From positions 372,001 to 436,000 of the forward strand of contig CAWGZX010000005.1 of NCBI GenBank assembly GCA_963827135.1: a DNA stretch of 64,000 nt. The letters are read 5' to 3'. The position numbers and the translations under genes are program-made. Position 1 is the first letter of the stretch. Each line of letters starts with the position of its first letter. Under the pieces are notes generated by a model. It was not told where the DNA came from. It saw nothing but the letters and a program-made list of their open reading frames with translations, and searched no databases. Shown here in pieces: positions 52,150-60,686 of this stretch. This DNA comes from JAJRAN01 sp963827135 (GTDB taxonomy: Archaea > Thermoplasmatota > Thermoplasmata > Methanomassiliicoccales > UBA472).

Positions 52150-52899
52150 ATGAAAGTATCATCGAAGAATAATGTAGTGGCTATAGTCCAAGCTAGAATG
52201 GGGAGCACCCGGTTACCTGGTAAAGCATTATTGGAAATTGCAGGGGTGCCAATGCTATTCAGAGTTCTGAACAGATTGGCTCACTCTGAATTGATAGACA
52301 AAATCGTGGTGGCCACAACACAATCGGTAATGGATGAAGCGCTTGTCAAAGCATGCGATGAGAGGGGAGTTGAATCCTTCAAAGGAAGTGAGAATGATGT
52401 TTTAGACCGCTATTACGAGGCTGCACGAAGATTCGATGCGGATGTGGTTGTGAGAATCACCTCTGATTGCCCTCTGATTGATCCTTCGATTGTTGACCAT
52501 GTAATTAACAAGTACATGCAGAATCGAGAAACGGTGGATTATGTGAGCAATGTAATTGAGCCAAGGACGTTTCCTCGAGGTCTTGATGTTGAGGTGTTCA
52601 GTTACCTCGCGCTTGCCAGAGCCTGGGAGGAGGACAAGAATCCTCGGCTTCGAGAGCATGTGACCCAATACTTCCTTCGAAACCCTGATAAATTCAGATT
52701 AATGGGATTATTCAATGATATTGACCTGTCTTATATGAGATGGACAGTAGATACGTCTGAGGACTTGGATTTCGTAAAAGCTGTCTATGACCAATTCCCA
52801 GATGATCGTTTCACTTGGGTAGAGCTAATTTCTCTCTTCAATGCGAAACCCGAATTATTGACCATAAATCAGCATGTAAAGCAGAAGTGCATTTACTGA
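52150..52899 (+). CDS. SpsF-type cytidylyltransferase (probable PseF step)
   Basis: 249 residues. 'VAIVQARMGSTRLPGKALLE' is the nucleotide-binding motif of SpsF/NeuA-like cytidylyltransferases. 'RITSDCPLIDPSIVD' and 'RWTVDTSEDLDFV' complete the family pattern. SpsF-type enzymes accompany NeuB-type synthases in spore coat and pseudaminate loci, so CMP activation of pseudaminic acid is inferred. It follows pseI by 39 bases. Convergent with pseC. Confidence 0.85.
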   Translation: MKVSSKNNVVAIVQARMGSTRLPGKALLEIAGVPMLFRVLNRLAHSELIDKIVVATTQSVMDEALVKACDERGVESFKGSENDVLDRYYEAARRFDADVVVRITSDCPLIDPSIVDHVINKYMQNRETVDYVSNVIEPRTFPRGLDVEVFSYLALARAWEEDKNPRLREHVTQYFLRNPDKFRLMGLFNDIDLSYMRWTVDTSEDLDFVKAVYDQFPDDRFTWVELISLFNAKPELLTINQHVKQKCIY

Positions 52900-52933
52900 G
52901 ACGTTTTCTCATGCATCCAGAGATGATTGAAAA

Positions 52934-54070
52934 TCATTGCACTGTTTTTTCCACAATAGATATGACACTTGAGATCTCCGCCTCAGTCATCGCTCCAAAT
53001 ATTGGCAGACTGATAATATGCTCATACGCTTCTTCAGCAACGGGGCACATTCCAGGTCCAGTATGGTAGTTCTTTATGTAGAAAGGATGAAAGTGGACGG
53101 GAATATAATGCACGTTCACACCAAGTCCTTTTTCTCGAAGTTCAGAGAAGACTTGGTTCCTTTTCTTTAGACCATTGGCGATTCTCACAACATAAAGGTG
53201 GTAGGCATGATTAACAAATACTTCTTTGTCTAAAGGTCTGATGCCGTTAATGGCTTCAAACGCAGCATCATACCTTCTGGCGATATCTCTCCTAATGTTC
53301 AACCATCCTGGCAATTTATGAAGCTGGCTCCTTCCAAGTGCACATTGGATATCAGTTAAACGGTAGTTGTAACCAAGCTCTTTGATTTCGTAGAACCAAG
53401 TCTGCTCTCTTGTTCTGGTTTGCGCATCCTTATCAATTCCATGGTTTCGGAATCTGCGAATTCGTTCCGCTTGTTGGGAAGAGTCAGTGAGGACCATTCC
53501 GCCTTCTCCAGTAGTAATGTGCTTAACTGGATGAAAACTGAGAATCGTCATATCAGCCAGGCTGCCGACGGTCCTGCCTTTATAGGATGCACCCAATGAA
53601 TGGCAAGAATCAGCAATGAGTTGTAGATTATTATTAGAGGCCACCTCACGCAATGCGTCATAATCACATGGATGTCCTGCGTAATCAACGCAGGCAATAG
53701 CCTTTGTTTTTGGTGTGATTCTGTTTTCTACGCTTAGAGGGTCGCTAAGAAGGTTTTTAGAACAAACATCGGAAAAAACCGGTCTTCCTCCTACGTAGAC
53801 TACGGCATTGGCTGTGGCTGCAAACGTCATTGCTGGAACGATTACTTCGTCTCCTGGCTTTATTCCAGCTGCATACATGGCGCAATGGAGTCCAGCTGTA
53901 CCGTTAGATACGGCCACTGCGTGCTTCGCTCCGGTAAATATGGCAACTTCTTGCTCGAAGGCTTCGACCTCTGGTCCAGTTGTAAGATAATCTGATCGGA
54001 GGACTCTTGTGACAGCTGCTATATCCTCTTCATCAATCTCATGTCTACCATACGGGATCAATTTTCGCAC
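52934..54070 (-). CDS. pseC: UDP-4-amino-4,6-dideoxy-AltNAc transaminase (PseC)
   Basis: 378 residues, DegT/DnrJ/EryC1 fold-type I PLP enzyme. 'VSNGTAGLHCAMYAAGI' and 'VPAMTFAATANAVVYVGG' come first; the PLP lysine is in 'SFHPVKHITTGEGGM', and 'YNYRLTDIQCALG' is typical of PseC. Aminates C4 of the keto sugar from PseB. The GTG at 54070 overlaps the pseB stop by 13 bases, confirming the order of action in one operon. Confidence 0.88.
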   Translation of the reverse strand: MRKLIPYGRHEIDEEDIAAVTRVLRSDYLTTGPEVEAFEQEVAIFTGAKHAVAVSNGTAGLHCAMYAAGIKPGDEVIVPAMTFAATANAVVYVGGRPVFSDVCSKNLLSDPLSVENRITPKTKAIACVDYAGHPCDYDALREVASNNNLQLIADSCHSLGASYKGRTVGSLADMTILSFHPVKHITTGEGGMVLTDSSQQAERIRRFRNHGIDKDAQTRTREQTWFYEIKELGYNYRLTDIQCALGRSQLHKLPGWLNIRRDIARRYDAAFEAINGIRPLDKEVFVNHAYHLYVVRIANGLKKRNQVFSELREKGLGVNVHYIPVHFHPFYIKNYHTGPGMCPVAEEAYEHIISLPIFGAMTEAEISSVISIVEKTVQ

Positions 54071-55044
54071 CCAGACTCAGTAATTATGTTTCTTAATTCT
54101 TCAATCGTCAGCCATTCCTTATTGGATCCACTCGAATACTTGAACCCTTCAGCCATTTTCTTGCCCGCCGACCATGGGACATAGTTCCACATCGGGTTGT
54201 CGGGCTCAATTACATACCTGTTATCAAGTTCGATGGTATTTCGCACCTCATCCTCGGAAATGAGGACTTCATGCAATTTTTCACCCGGTCTAATTCCGAT
54301 AATATCTACTTTACAACCGGGGGCGACTGCATGAGCCAAATCCATAATGTTCATACTTGGGATTTTTGGTACGAAAATCTCTCCTCCATGCATTTTCTCC
54401 AGATTAGACACGACGAAGTTCACTCCCTGATTGAGTGTGATCCAAAATCTTGTCATTTTTTCGTCGGTGATGGTAATCCTACCAGTCCCCCTTTGCTTTT
54501 CGAACAATGGTACGACACTACCTCTGCTTCCCACAACATTACCATATCGAACACAGCTAAACTTCGTTCCGCCAGATCCACTATAAGCATTAGCCTGAAC
54601 GAATAGCTTCTCGGCTACGAGCTTGGTTGCGCCATAGAGGTTTATCGGATTGACGGCTTTGTCTGTGCTGAGGGCGATGACCTTTTCCACCCCACAATCG
54701 ATAGCGGCATCAATTACATTTTTTGCACCATTTACATTGGTCATTACTGCTTCAATTGGATTATATTCGCAAGCTGGCACCTGCTTCAACGCGGCAGCAT
54801 GGACAACGTAATCCACTCCACTCATTGCACGTTCCAATCGGGCCTCATCACGGACGTCGCCGATGAAATATCTAAGAGATTCATCGTCATAACCGCTGAC
54901 CCTCATTTCTTGTTGTTTTAATTCATCTCTACTGAATATAATTAATTTCTTTGGATAATACTTTTCAATCATTATCTTAGAAAATCTTTTCCCGAAAGAG
55001 CCAGTTCCACCAGTTATGAGAATAGACTTGTCCTTCCAATTCAT
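54058..55044 (-). CDS. pseB: UDP-GlcNAc 4,6-dehydratase, inverting (PseB)
   Basis: 328 residues from the ATG at 55044 (AGGT upstream; a GTG at 55062 is less likely). Extended SDR with 'ILITGGTGSFGKRF', 'HAAALKQVPACEYNP' and 'TDKAVNPINLYGATKLVAEK'. The last has Lys in place of the usual YxxxK arrangement's Thr/Ser partners, as in PseB/FlaA1 inverting dehydratases. It commits UDP-GlcNAc to pseudaminic acid synthesis. Confidence 0.92.
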   Translation of the reverse strand: MNWKDKSILITGGTGSFGKRFSKIMIEKYYPKKLIIFSRDELKQQEMRVSGYDDESLRYFIGDVRDEARLERAMSGVDYVVHAAALKQVPACEYNPIEAVMTNVNGAKNVIDAAIDCGVEKVIALSTDKAVNPINLYGATKLVAEKLFVQANAYSGSGGTKFSCVRYGNVVGSRGSVVPLFEKQRGTGRITITDEKMTRFWITLNQGVNFVVSNLEKMHGGEIFVPKIPSMNIMDLAHAVAPGCKVDIIGIRPGEKLHEVLISEDEVRNTIELDNRYVIEPDNPMWNYVPWSAGKKMAEGFKYSSGSNKEWLTIEELRNIITESGCEN

Positions 55045-55074
55045 CGTACCTAGTAATTGCACGCTAATTAATCT

Positions 55075-55086
55075 AATTTTTTAAGG
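55075..55086 (-). promoter_or_regulatory. TATA box for pseB-pseC
   Basis: The minus strand reads CCTTAAAAAATT, about 35 bases before the pseB ATG. Confidence 0.45.
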
Positions 55087-55141
55087 GGATTGAATTAACG
55101 GAAATTGCATCCCATTGGTGATGGTTAGTGAATTCATTGCC

Positions 55142-56869
55142 CTAATTACTGATTTCCAGCAATTTGTCAATCAGATTATACACTCGTTGCGAGGAGCCGC
55201 CATCCATTTTGTACAAGTTATCTAGAATGTACTCATCTCGATTCGCTGCCATATTGTGGTCATTAAAGGACAATGATTTCACTATGGCCAGTTGTAAATC
55301 CGAAGCGTTATAGACCCCGATTGCCACTCCCCTTGAGACGTAATCTATTGGGTCCGGTTGTCCACTTAAATTTAGGATAATTAATGGTTTTTTTAATGCT
55401 ACAGCCTCCAATCCAACTGTAGAATATCGAGTAAGCACCAAATCACTCGCCCAGATAAGGCTCAATGTATCACTTGTTTTTGGCACTAGAACTGCGTTTT
55501 CACGATTCTCAACTAACATTTCTAGAATCATTCTCCGGTGCGATTCCGTTTCTCCTGGATGTTGTTTGATTACCAGAAAAGCGTTAGAAATGCCGTTAAT
55601 TGCATGCAAAATCGTTTCAAGATAGAAACGATTTTCTTCATCCGGTAATCCATTGAATGCCATAGCCATTAGAACCATCCTTTTTCCGTGTGGAAGTGGA
55701 ATCTTTTTATGGACTTCTCCTGGGTCAACTACTTTCATTATTTCAGCTATACGATCATATCTGGGTTGACCAGTCACCTTGACGGCTCTATTGGGATAAT
55801 CACTGTCCTCGAGTAAGAGCCTCCTGTGCCTCTCACCATATACTGCTGTAATGTCTGGAACGGGTGAGAATGGCGCGCCGACTAAACCATCCTTTGAGAT
55901 CTCCCCCTTTCTATAAATGTAGCCTTTATGATCCTCATGAATCACTCCATGCTGGATACCTAAAGTAGGTATACGGGCGTTCCTGGCAGCAATTATTAAC
56001 GCTCTCTCAAAGCGCCCATACTCTTCCTCCAAAATCACAAGATCTGGAGTAATGCCCTTTAGACAATAATGAGCTAAATCAATTCTATAGGCAGCTTCAG
56101 GCAAATCGAAATGGAAATATCTACGGAAGTGACCAAGTAGTTCCGAAATATTCCCAACCTTCTCAGATTTTATCAACTCTTTAAAAATGGGATCGCTTTC
56201 CAATTGTTTCCATATTCTAGAAAAATGACTCCACGCTTGGATTCGCAGTATTGTTGAATTTATTGAAGAATACGTGTCAAAAGGAATATGTGGAATGCTC
56301 CATTTGTCATTTTTTTCTTTTGCAATTTCAATGGAGCGAAAGAACGAAGGAAGAGCCCATATCAACGGGGATTTCAAAGGAAATGAAGAAATGAAGAAAT
56401 GATCGGGTCTGTTTTTTGCGATGTCCAGAATCGGTTTAAAGAATTGATCCGTAATCATTTCCTTGCCAGATGCCGAGTCCCCCGTTCGCCGCCATTCAAT
56501 ATCTTCCCCCGTTATCAATATCCTTCTCTTCGTCTTGGCATCCTTACCTATGAGGGAACGGCTTGGCCTGCTGAGTGATCGGGCGAGGATGCGAAGAATT
56601 AAATCATTTCCTAAGACAGAAACCCAAGCCAGAGATCGCAATCCCTTCTTTATCTTAAGACGGCCTCGCCTTTTTTCTTGAGTGCTCTCTTTGCCCCAGA
56701 AGTAGGTTTTAAGAATTTCATTAAAGCCCGGGTCGACGAACCACCAGAGGGTGATGCCCCTGAATTCTGTGAGCTCTAATAGGGTTTTACCATTGGAGAG
56801 TTTGCTGTTCAATAGGCGATGTTCATAATCTAATCTTGTTCTTACGACTCCCGAATCCTCTTTTCCCAT
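55142..56869 (-). CDS. Surface polysaccharide glycosyltransferase-like protein (GT-B)
   Basis: 575 residues. The C-terminal half resembles GT-B enzymes of capsule and teichoic acid type: 'LGIQHGVIHEDHKGY', 'TGQPRYDRI', 'FLVIKQHPGE', 'LVLTRYSTVGLEAVALKKPL'. The N-terminal half is not recognised. No membrane segments are obvious. It sits just upstream of pseB-pseC, so it is a candidate for transferring the acidic sugar, but donor and acceptor cannot be read from the sequence. Confidence 0.68.
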   Translation of the reverse strand: MGKEDSGVVRTRLDYEHRLLNSKLSNGKTLLELTEFRGITLWWFVDPGFNEILKTYFWGKESTQEKRRGRLKIKKGLRSLAWVSVLGNDLILRILARSLSRPSRSLIGKDAKTKRRILITGEDIEWRRTGDSASGKEMITDQFFKPILDIAKNRPDHFFISSFPLKSPLIWALPSFFRSIEIAKEKNDKWSIPHIPFDTYSSINSTILRIQAWSHFSRIWKQLESDPIFKELIKSEKVGNISELLGHFRRYFHFDLPEAAYRIDLAHYCLKGITPDLVILEEEYGRFERALIIAARNARIPTLGIQHGVIHEDHKGYIYRKGEISKDGLVGAPFSPVPDITAVYGERHRRLLLEDSDYPNRAVKVTGQPRYDRIAEIMKVVDPGEVHKKIPLPHGKRMVLMAMAFNGLPDEENRFYLETILHAINGISNAFLVIKQHPGETESHRRMILEMLVENRENAVLVPKTSDTLSLIWASDLVLTRYSTVGLEAVALKKPLIILNLSGQPDPIDYVSRGVAIGVYNASDLQLAIVKSLSFNDHNMAANRDEYILDNLYKMDGGSSQRVYNLIDKLLEISN

Positions 56870-56977
56870 TCAGGTCGGGATATTGATTGACTTATTAAGT
56901 AACTCTTCTAATGGAATCCTTTTAGCTCTATTTCCCTAAGGAATAAGTTCTCAGTCTAATTGACAGGTTGAAATCGA

Positions 56978-56987
56978 TAAATATATA
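56978..56987 (+). promoter_or_regulatory. TATA box for amidotransferase B
   Basis: TAAATATATA centred about 26 bases before the ATG at 57009. That puts transcription start at or next to this ATG and rules out the earlier GTG at 56991. Confidence 0.6.
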
Positions 56988-57008
56988 GAAGTGATTGTGT
57001 GCAAGAAA

Positions 57009-58148
57009 ATGATTCAGAATTATCAAATCTGCACACGTTGTGTGATGGATAGTTCGGACCCCTCCATTTCTTTTGACGGTAATGGGGTGTGCAATCATTG
57101 CCATAGGCGCGATGATATGATCAGTAGATTTGTTTTTGATGGTGAAGCTGGCAAGATCGCTTTAGATAAAAATGTGGCCAAAATCAAGAAAGAGGGCATA
57201 GGTAAAGATTATGATTGCATCATGGGAGTAAGCGGTGGCGTCGACAGCAGCTATGTTACCTATATTGTCAAGAAGCTTGGGCTCCGGCCATTAGCAATCC
57301 ATCTGGATAATGGATGGGATAGCGAGCTTGCTGTGAAGAACATTGAATTATTGATGACGAAACTCGGATACGACCTTTATACAGAGGTTCTAGATTGGGA
57401 GCAATTCAGGGACCTCCAGCTCTCCTTCCTTAAGGCCTCGACCCCTGATTCTGAGATACCTTCGGATCACGCGATTGCCGCGATATTGAGGCATAAGGCC
57501 GAAGAGCTGGGCGTTAGCACTGTGATCATCGGTACCAATTACAGAACCGAGAGCCATCTCCCCATAGCTTGGTCGTATGGAGCACAGGATTGGAGGTATA
57601 TCCATGCGGTACATTCTACATTTGGCTCGGCGCCACTTAGGGGTTTCCCTCATTACGACGCATTCCAGAATTGGATATTCAAGGTCAGGCTGCGAAGCTT
57701 TCCGATCTTGAACTATCTAGACTATAACAAAACGATTGCCATAGATGTTCTGGAGAAAGAAATTGGATGGAAGTATTACGGACAAAAGCACTATGAATCC
57801 ATCTATACCAGATTCTTCCAAGGATACATCCTTCCCAAGAAGTTCGGGTTCGACAAGAGGCGGGCACATTATTCGAGCCTTATCTGCTCAGGAGAGATTA
57901 CTCGAGAAAGGGCGCTCCAAGAATTGGAGAAGCCCCCCTACCCACTTGACCGGCAAGAATCTGATAAGCAATACGTGATCAAGAAACTCGGCATAGGTCC
58001 TGATGAATTCGAGAGGATAATGTCCCTCCCGCCAAAGACCTATCATGATTACCCCAATTATAACGACATGAACTTCATCGTCAAGAACAAGGAGCTTTTC
58101 ACCATCCTGCAACAGGCCAATAGGAAGATGAGACTCGTTGGCCAGTGA
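57009..58148 (+). CDS. N-acetyl sugar amidotransferase (WbpG-like), system B
   Basis: 379 residues. N-terminal zinc-type cysteines 'CTRCVMDSSDP...CNHC', PP-loop 'GVSGGVDSSYVTYIV' for AMP activation, then 'YRTESHLPIAWSYGAQDWRY'. WbpG homologues install acetamidino groups using ammonia passed from HisH/HisF partners, which are encoded convergently right after it. Intact, unlike the copy at 47479-48669, and only distantly similar to it. The start is chosen from the TATA spacing. Confidence 0.87.
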   Translation: MIQNYQICTRCVMDSSDPSISFDGNGVCNHCHRRDDMISRFVFDGEAGKIALDKNVAKIKKEGIGKDYDCIMGVSGGVDSSYVTYIVKKLGLRPLAIHLDNGWDSELAVKNIELLMTKLGYDLYTEVLDWEQFRDLQLSFLKASTPDSEIPSDHAIAAILRHKAEELGVSTVIIGTNYRTESHLPIAWSYGAQDWRYIHAVHSTFGSAPLRGFPHYDAFQNWIFKVRLRSFPILNYLDYNKTIAIDVLEKEIGWKYYGQKHYESIYTRFFQGYILPKKFGFDKRRAHYSSLICSGEITRERALQELEKPPYPLDRQESDKQYVIKKLGIGPDEFERIMSLPPKTYHDYPNYNDMNFIVKNKELFTILQQANRKMRLVGQ

Positions 58149-58154
58149 AGCCGC

Positions 58155-58913
58155 TTATGACAATACAGTCTTCAACCGGTCCGTATCAGGAAAGTTAATC
58201 AAGACCGCTCTATGTTTCCCGTAATAGACGAAGAGACTACCTGCGACTACGGCTGACGCTCCTGACCTCACGGCATCGCTAAAGTGCTCGATCTTGCCTG
58301 CCCCTCCAGATGCAAGCACGGGAACGCTAACTGAGCTCGATACCCTCTTTATCAATTCGAGATCGTAACCGTTCATGGTGCCATCACGCTCTATGGAGGT
58401 GAGCAGTATCTCCCCGGCGCCAAGCCTTTCCATGTTCTTGGCGTGTTCGACGGGATCTAAGCCAGTCCTCTCCCTACCCCCATTAGTGTGAACCTCGTAA
58501 CCGCCATTAGCGCCCTTCCTCACATCTATAGAGACAACGATGCTCTGAGACCCGAACTCCTTGGAGCCCTTTTGAACGAGGTCCGGACTTCTGACCGCTT
58601 CCGCGTTGATGATGACCTTCTCATATCCCATTGACAGGACCTTGCGTATGTCCTGGACGGCCCTTATCCCACCGCCATACCCAATAGGCATGAAGCACTC
58701 GCCCGCGATCTCAGAGAGGTAATTGAAGTCTGGACTTTTCCTTTCTGGCGTGGCTGAGATGTCCAGGATGGCGAGCTCATAAGCCTCTTTATCGTTAAAG
58801 AGCTTCACGATGTTGATCGGATCGCCGAGATAACGAGGAGAATTGAATTGGATTGTCTTGTAGAATCCATGGTCCTTCATTAAAAGGCAAGGGATCACTC
58901 GGGTTCTTATCAA
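58155..58913 (-). CDS. HisF-like subunit of sugar amidotransferase system B
   Basis: 252-residue barrel of the HisF family ('PIGYGGGIRAVQDI', 'VSIDVRKG', 'GAGEILLTSIERDGT'). Like copy A it lacks the first catalytic Asp: 'IPCLLMKD' where HisF has IPCLDV. 'SIERDGT' also differs from the usual SIDRDGT. It follows the HisH-like gene by three bases. Role inferred: ammonia channel for amidotransferase B. Confidence 0.83.
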   Translation of the reverse strand: MIRTRVIPCLLMKDHGFYKTIQFNSPRYLGDPINIVKLFNDKEAYELAILDISATPERKSPDFNYLSEIAGECFMPIGYGGGIRAVQDIRKVLSMGYEKVIINAEAVRSPDLVQKGSKEFGSQSIVVSIDVRKGANGGYEVHTNGGRERTGLDPVEHAKNMERLGAGEILLTSIERDGTMNGYDLELIKRVSSSVSVPVLASGGAGKIEHFSDAVRSGASAVVAGSLFVYYGKHRAVLINFPDTDRLKTVLS

Positions 58914-58916
58914 GGG

Positions 58917-59531
58917 TTACACCATCTTTGCGAAGTTCTTCAGGAGTTGCATCCCCCATCTCAGGCTCTTCTCAGGATGGAATTGGGTTCCAAGGATGTT
59001 CTCGTGGCCGACCACGGAAGTGAAGTCGATGCCATAGTTGGATTGTGCGAGCATGTCAGACTCGAGACTACACTTAACATGGTAGGAGTGCACGAAATAG
59101 TATCTTGAATCCGAATTGATGCCAGTCAACAAAGGATGTTCCTGCAATATTCTCAATGCGTTCCATCCCATGTTGGGTATTTTCCTGGATTCGTCTCTTT
59201 CGAATCTAAATTTAATGGTCTCCGCATCTATCCAGGAAAGCCCCTTCAGATCCCCCTCTTCGCTTCGTCTTCCCAATATCTGCATCCCTAGGCAAATCCC
59301 CAATATCGGCTTCCTCTCATCCAAGACCAATCGGTTCAAGACCTCTATCAACCCTAGGTCGGAAAGGTTCTTCATCCCAGTATCGAAGGCGCCGACACCC
59401 GGTATTATCAATTTGGTAGCTTTTTCGAGCTCCTCCCTCTTGGAAGTGACGACTGCCTCCTCCCCGATCTTATTGAGCATGTTCTTGATGGATGCTAGGT
59501 TTCCAACACCATAATCGACGATTGCTATCAT
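58917..59531 (-). CDS. HisH-like glutamine amidotransferase, system B
   Basis: 204 residues. 'ILGICLGMQILG' holds the catalytic Cys and 'GTQFHPEKSLRWG' the His/Glu. Starts 'IVDYGVGNLASIKNML', standard for HisH. In one minus-strand run with the HisF-like gene, two glycosyltransferases and wbpB/E/D homologues. Confidence 0.89.
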   Translation of the reverse strand: MIAIVDYGVGNLASIKNMLNKIGEEAVVTSKREELEKATKLIIPGVGAFDTGMKNLSDLGLIEVLNRLVLDERKPILGICLGMQILGRRSEEGDLKGLSWIDAETIKFRFERDESRKIPNMGWNALRILQEHPLLTGINSDSRYYFVHSYHVKCSLESDMLAQSNYGIDFTSVVGHENILGTQFHPEKSLRWGMQLLKNFAKMV

Positions 59532-59549
59532 GCCAGGACTCCCAAAAAC

Positions 59550-60685
59550 CTATTTCATTATCTCATTTACAATTGCGTCGAGCTCCTTCATGTTGCTCTC
59601 CGAGGATAGGGGCTTGGCGGCTGCATCGGATCGCTCTTTGAAGTCCATTACCTCTTGTTCGCTCAGTCTATTCAATTTCTTGGCCATGCTATCGACGTTG
59701 AATTCGTCACAGACCACACCCAACCCGTAATCATCGACTAGACGCTTGATGTCTGGTAAGGGTGTGACCGCGACCGCGAGCCTGGCTTGGACATACTCGA
59801 ACAGCTTATTGGGTAGGGAATGGGCCAGGTTGAAGTTCAGGGGCTCTTGAAAGAAGATTCCAATATCATACTGGTTGCAGGTGGTTATGAGCTCCTGCAT
59901 AGGGATGGGGTCGTGGATCCTCACACGCTCAAGTGGCGTCGCCTTTCTTTTCATCTTCTCAAGATAGGAAGGGTCACGAGGCATCAAATACAGATCTAGA
60001 CTGAAACGGTCATCCAGCAAGGATACTAGGTTCAGGTAGTTCTCGATCTTGCGATTGGGGTTAGCGTTGCCATGGTGAACTAGTCTTATCCTTCCTTCTT
60101 CGACCGGCGTGGCCTCATCTCACGGTAATCAGGTGCATTGGTGATAACCTTGGCCTGGACATGGTAATTGCGCGAATATTCGTCGGCGATGCCCTGTGAC
60201 ACCGTGGTCATCGCCGCACAGCTCTTCAGGTAGGTCTTGCATATCCAGTCCATATATTCACGCATGAAGAAACGCCATGTCCACCGGTCCTCGATTTGCC
60301 GAGGGGCGTATTCATGCGCATCATGTAAAACTGGTGCCCCTTGCGCCCAAGAAAACACCAATGGAAGGGAATCGCTATCATTGGCCATCACCAGGTCGAA
60401 GCTGTCGGCTTTTAGGCTCTCCAGCACCGTCTTCACATCGAAGGTGGCTTCGTAATATCCTAAGAAGTTGTGCGTCTTGAGCATTATGGCGCGCTTGGCC
60501 TTGCTCACTATGCCTTTGCCTATCTCCTTAATAGGTATATGCGTCACCCCGGCCAATCCTGAGTCACCGAAACCAAGGGTGGCGACCTCATATTTCGAGG
60601 ACAAATGTTTAGTCTGGCGGTAAACACGTGGATCGCGCTTGATGTCGGAGAGGGAGACAATGAGGACCCGCTTCCTCGCGCTCAT
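59550..60685 (-). pseudogene. Glycosyltransferase (GT4-like), one frameshift
   Basis: Two frames make one glycosyltransferase of about 380 codons. The first runs from the ATG at 60685 ('RVLIVSLSDIKRDPRVYRQ', 'LHDAHEYAPR') to a premature TAA at 60086. The second picks up as 'EEGRIRLVHHGNANPNRKIE' and continues through 'SLPNKLFEYVQARLAVAVTP' to 59550. The break is near 60104; one lost base in the CCGGTC stretch would restore 'RPVEEGRIR'. No homopolymer is there, so programmed slippage is unlikely. The product would be a sugar transferase of the surface glycan if intact. Confidence 0.78.
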
Positions 60686-60686
60686 C

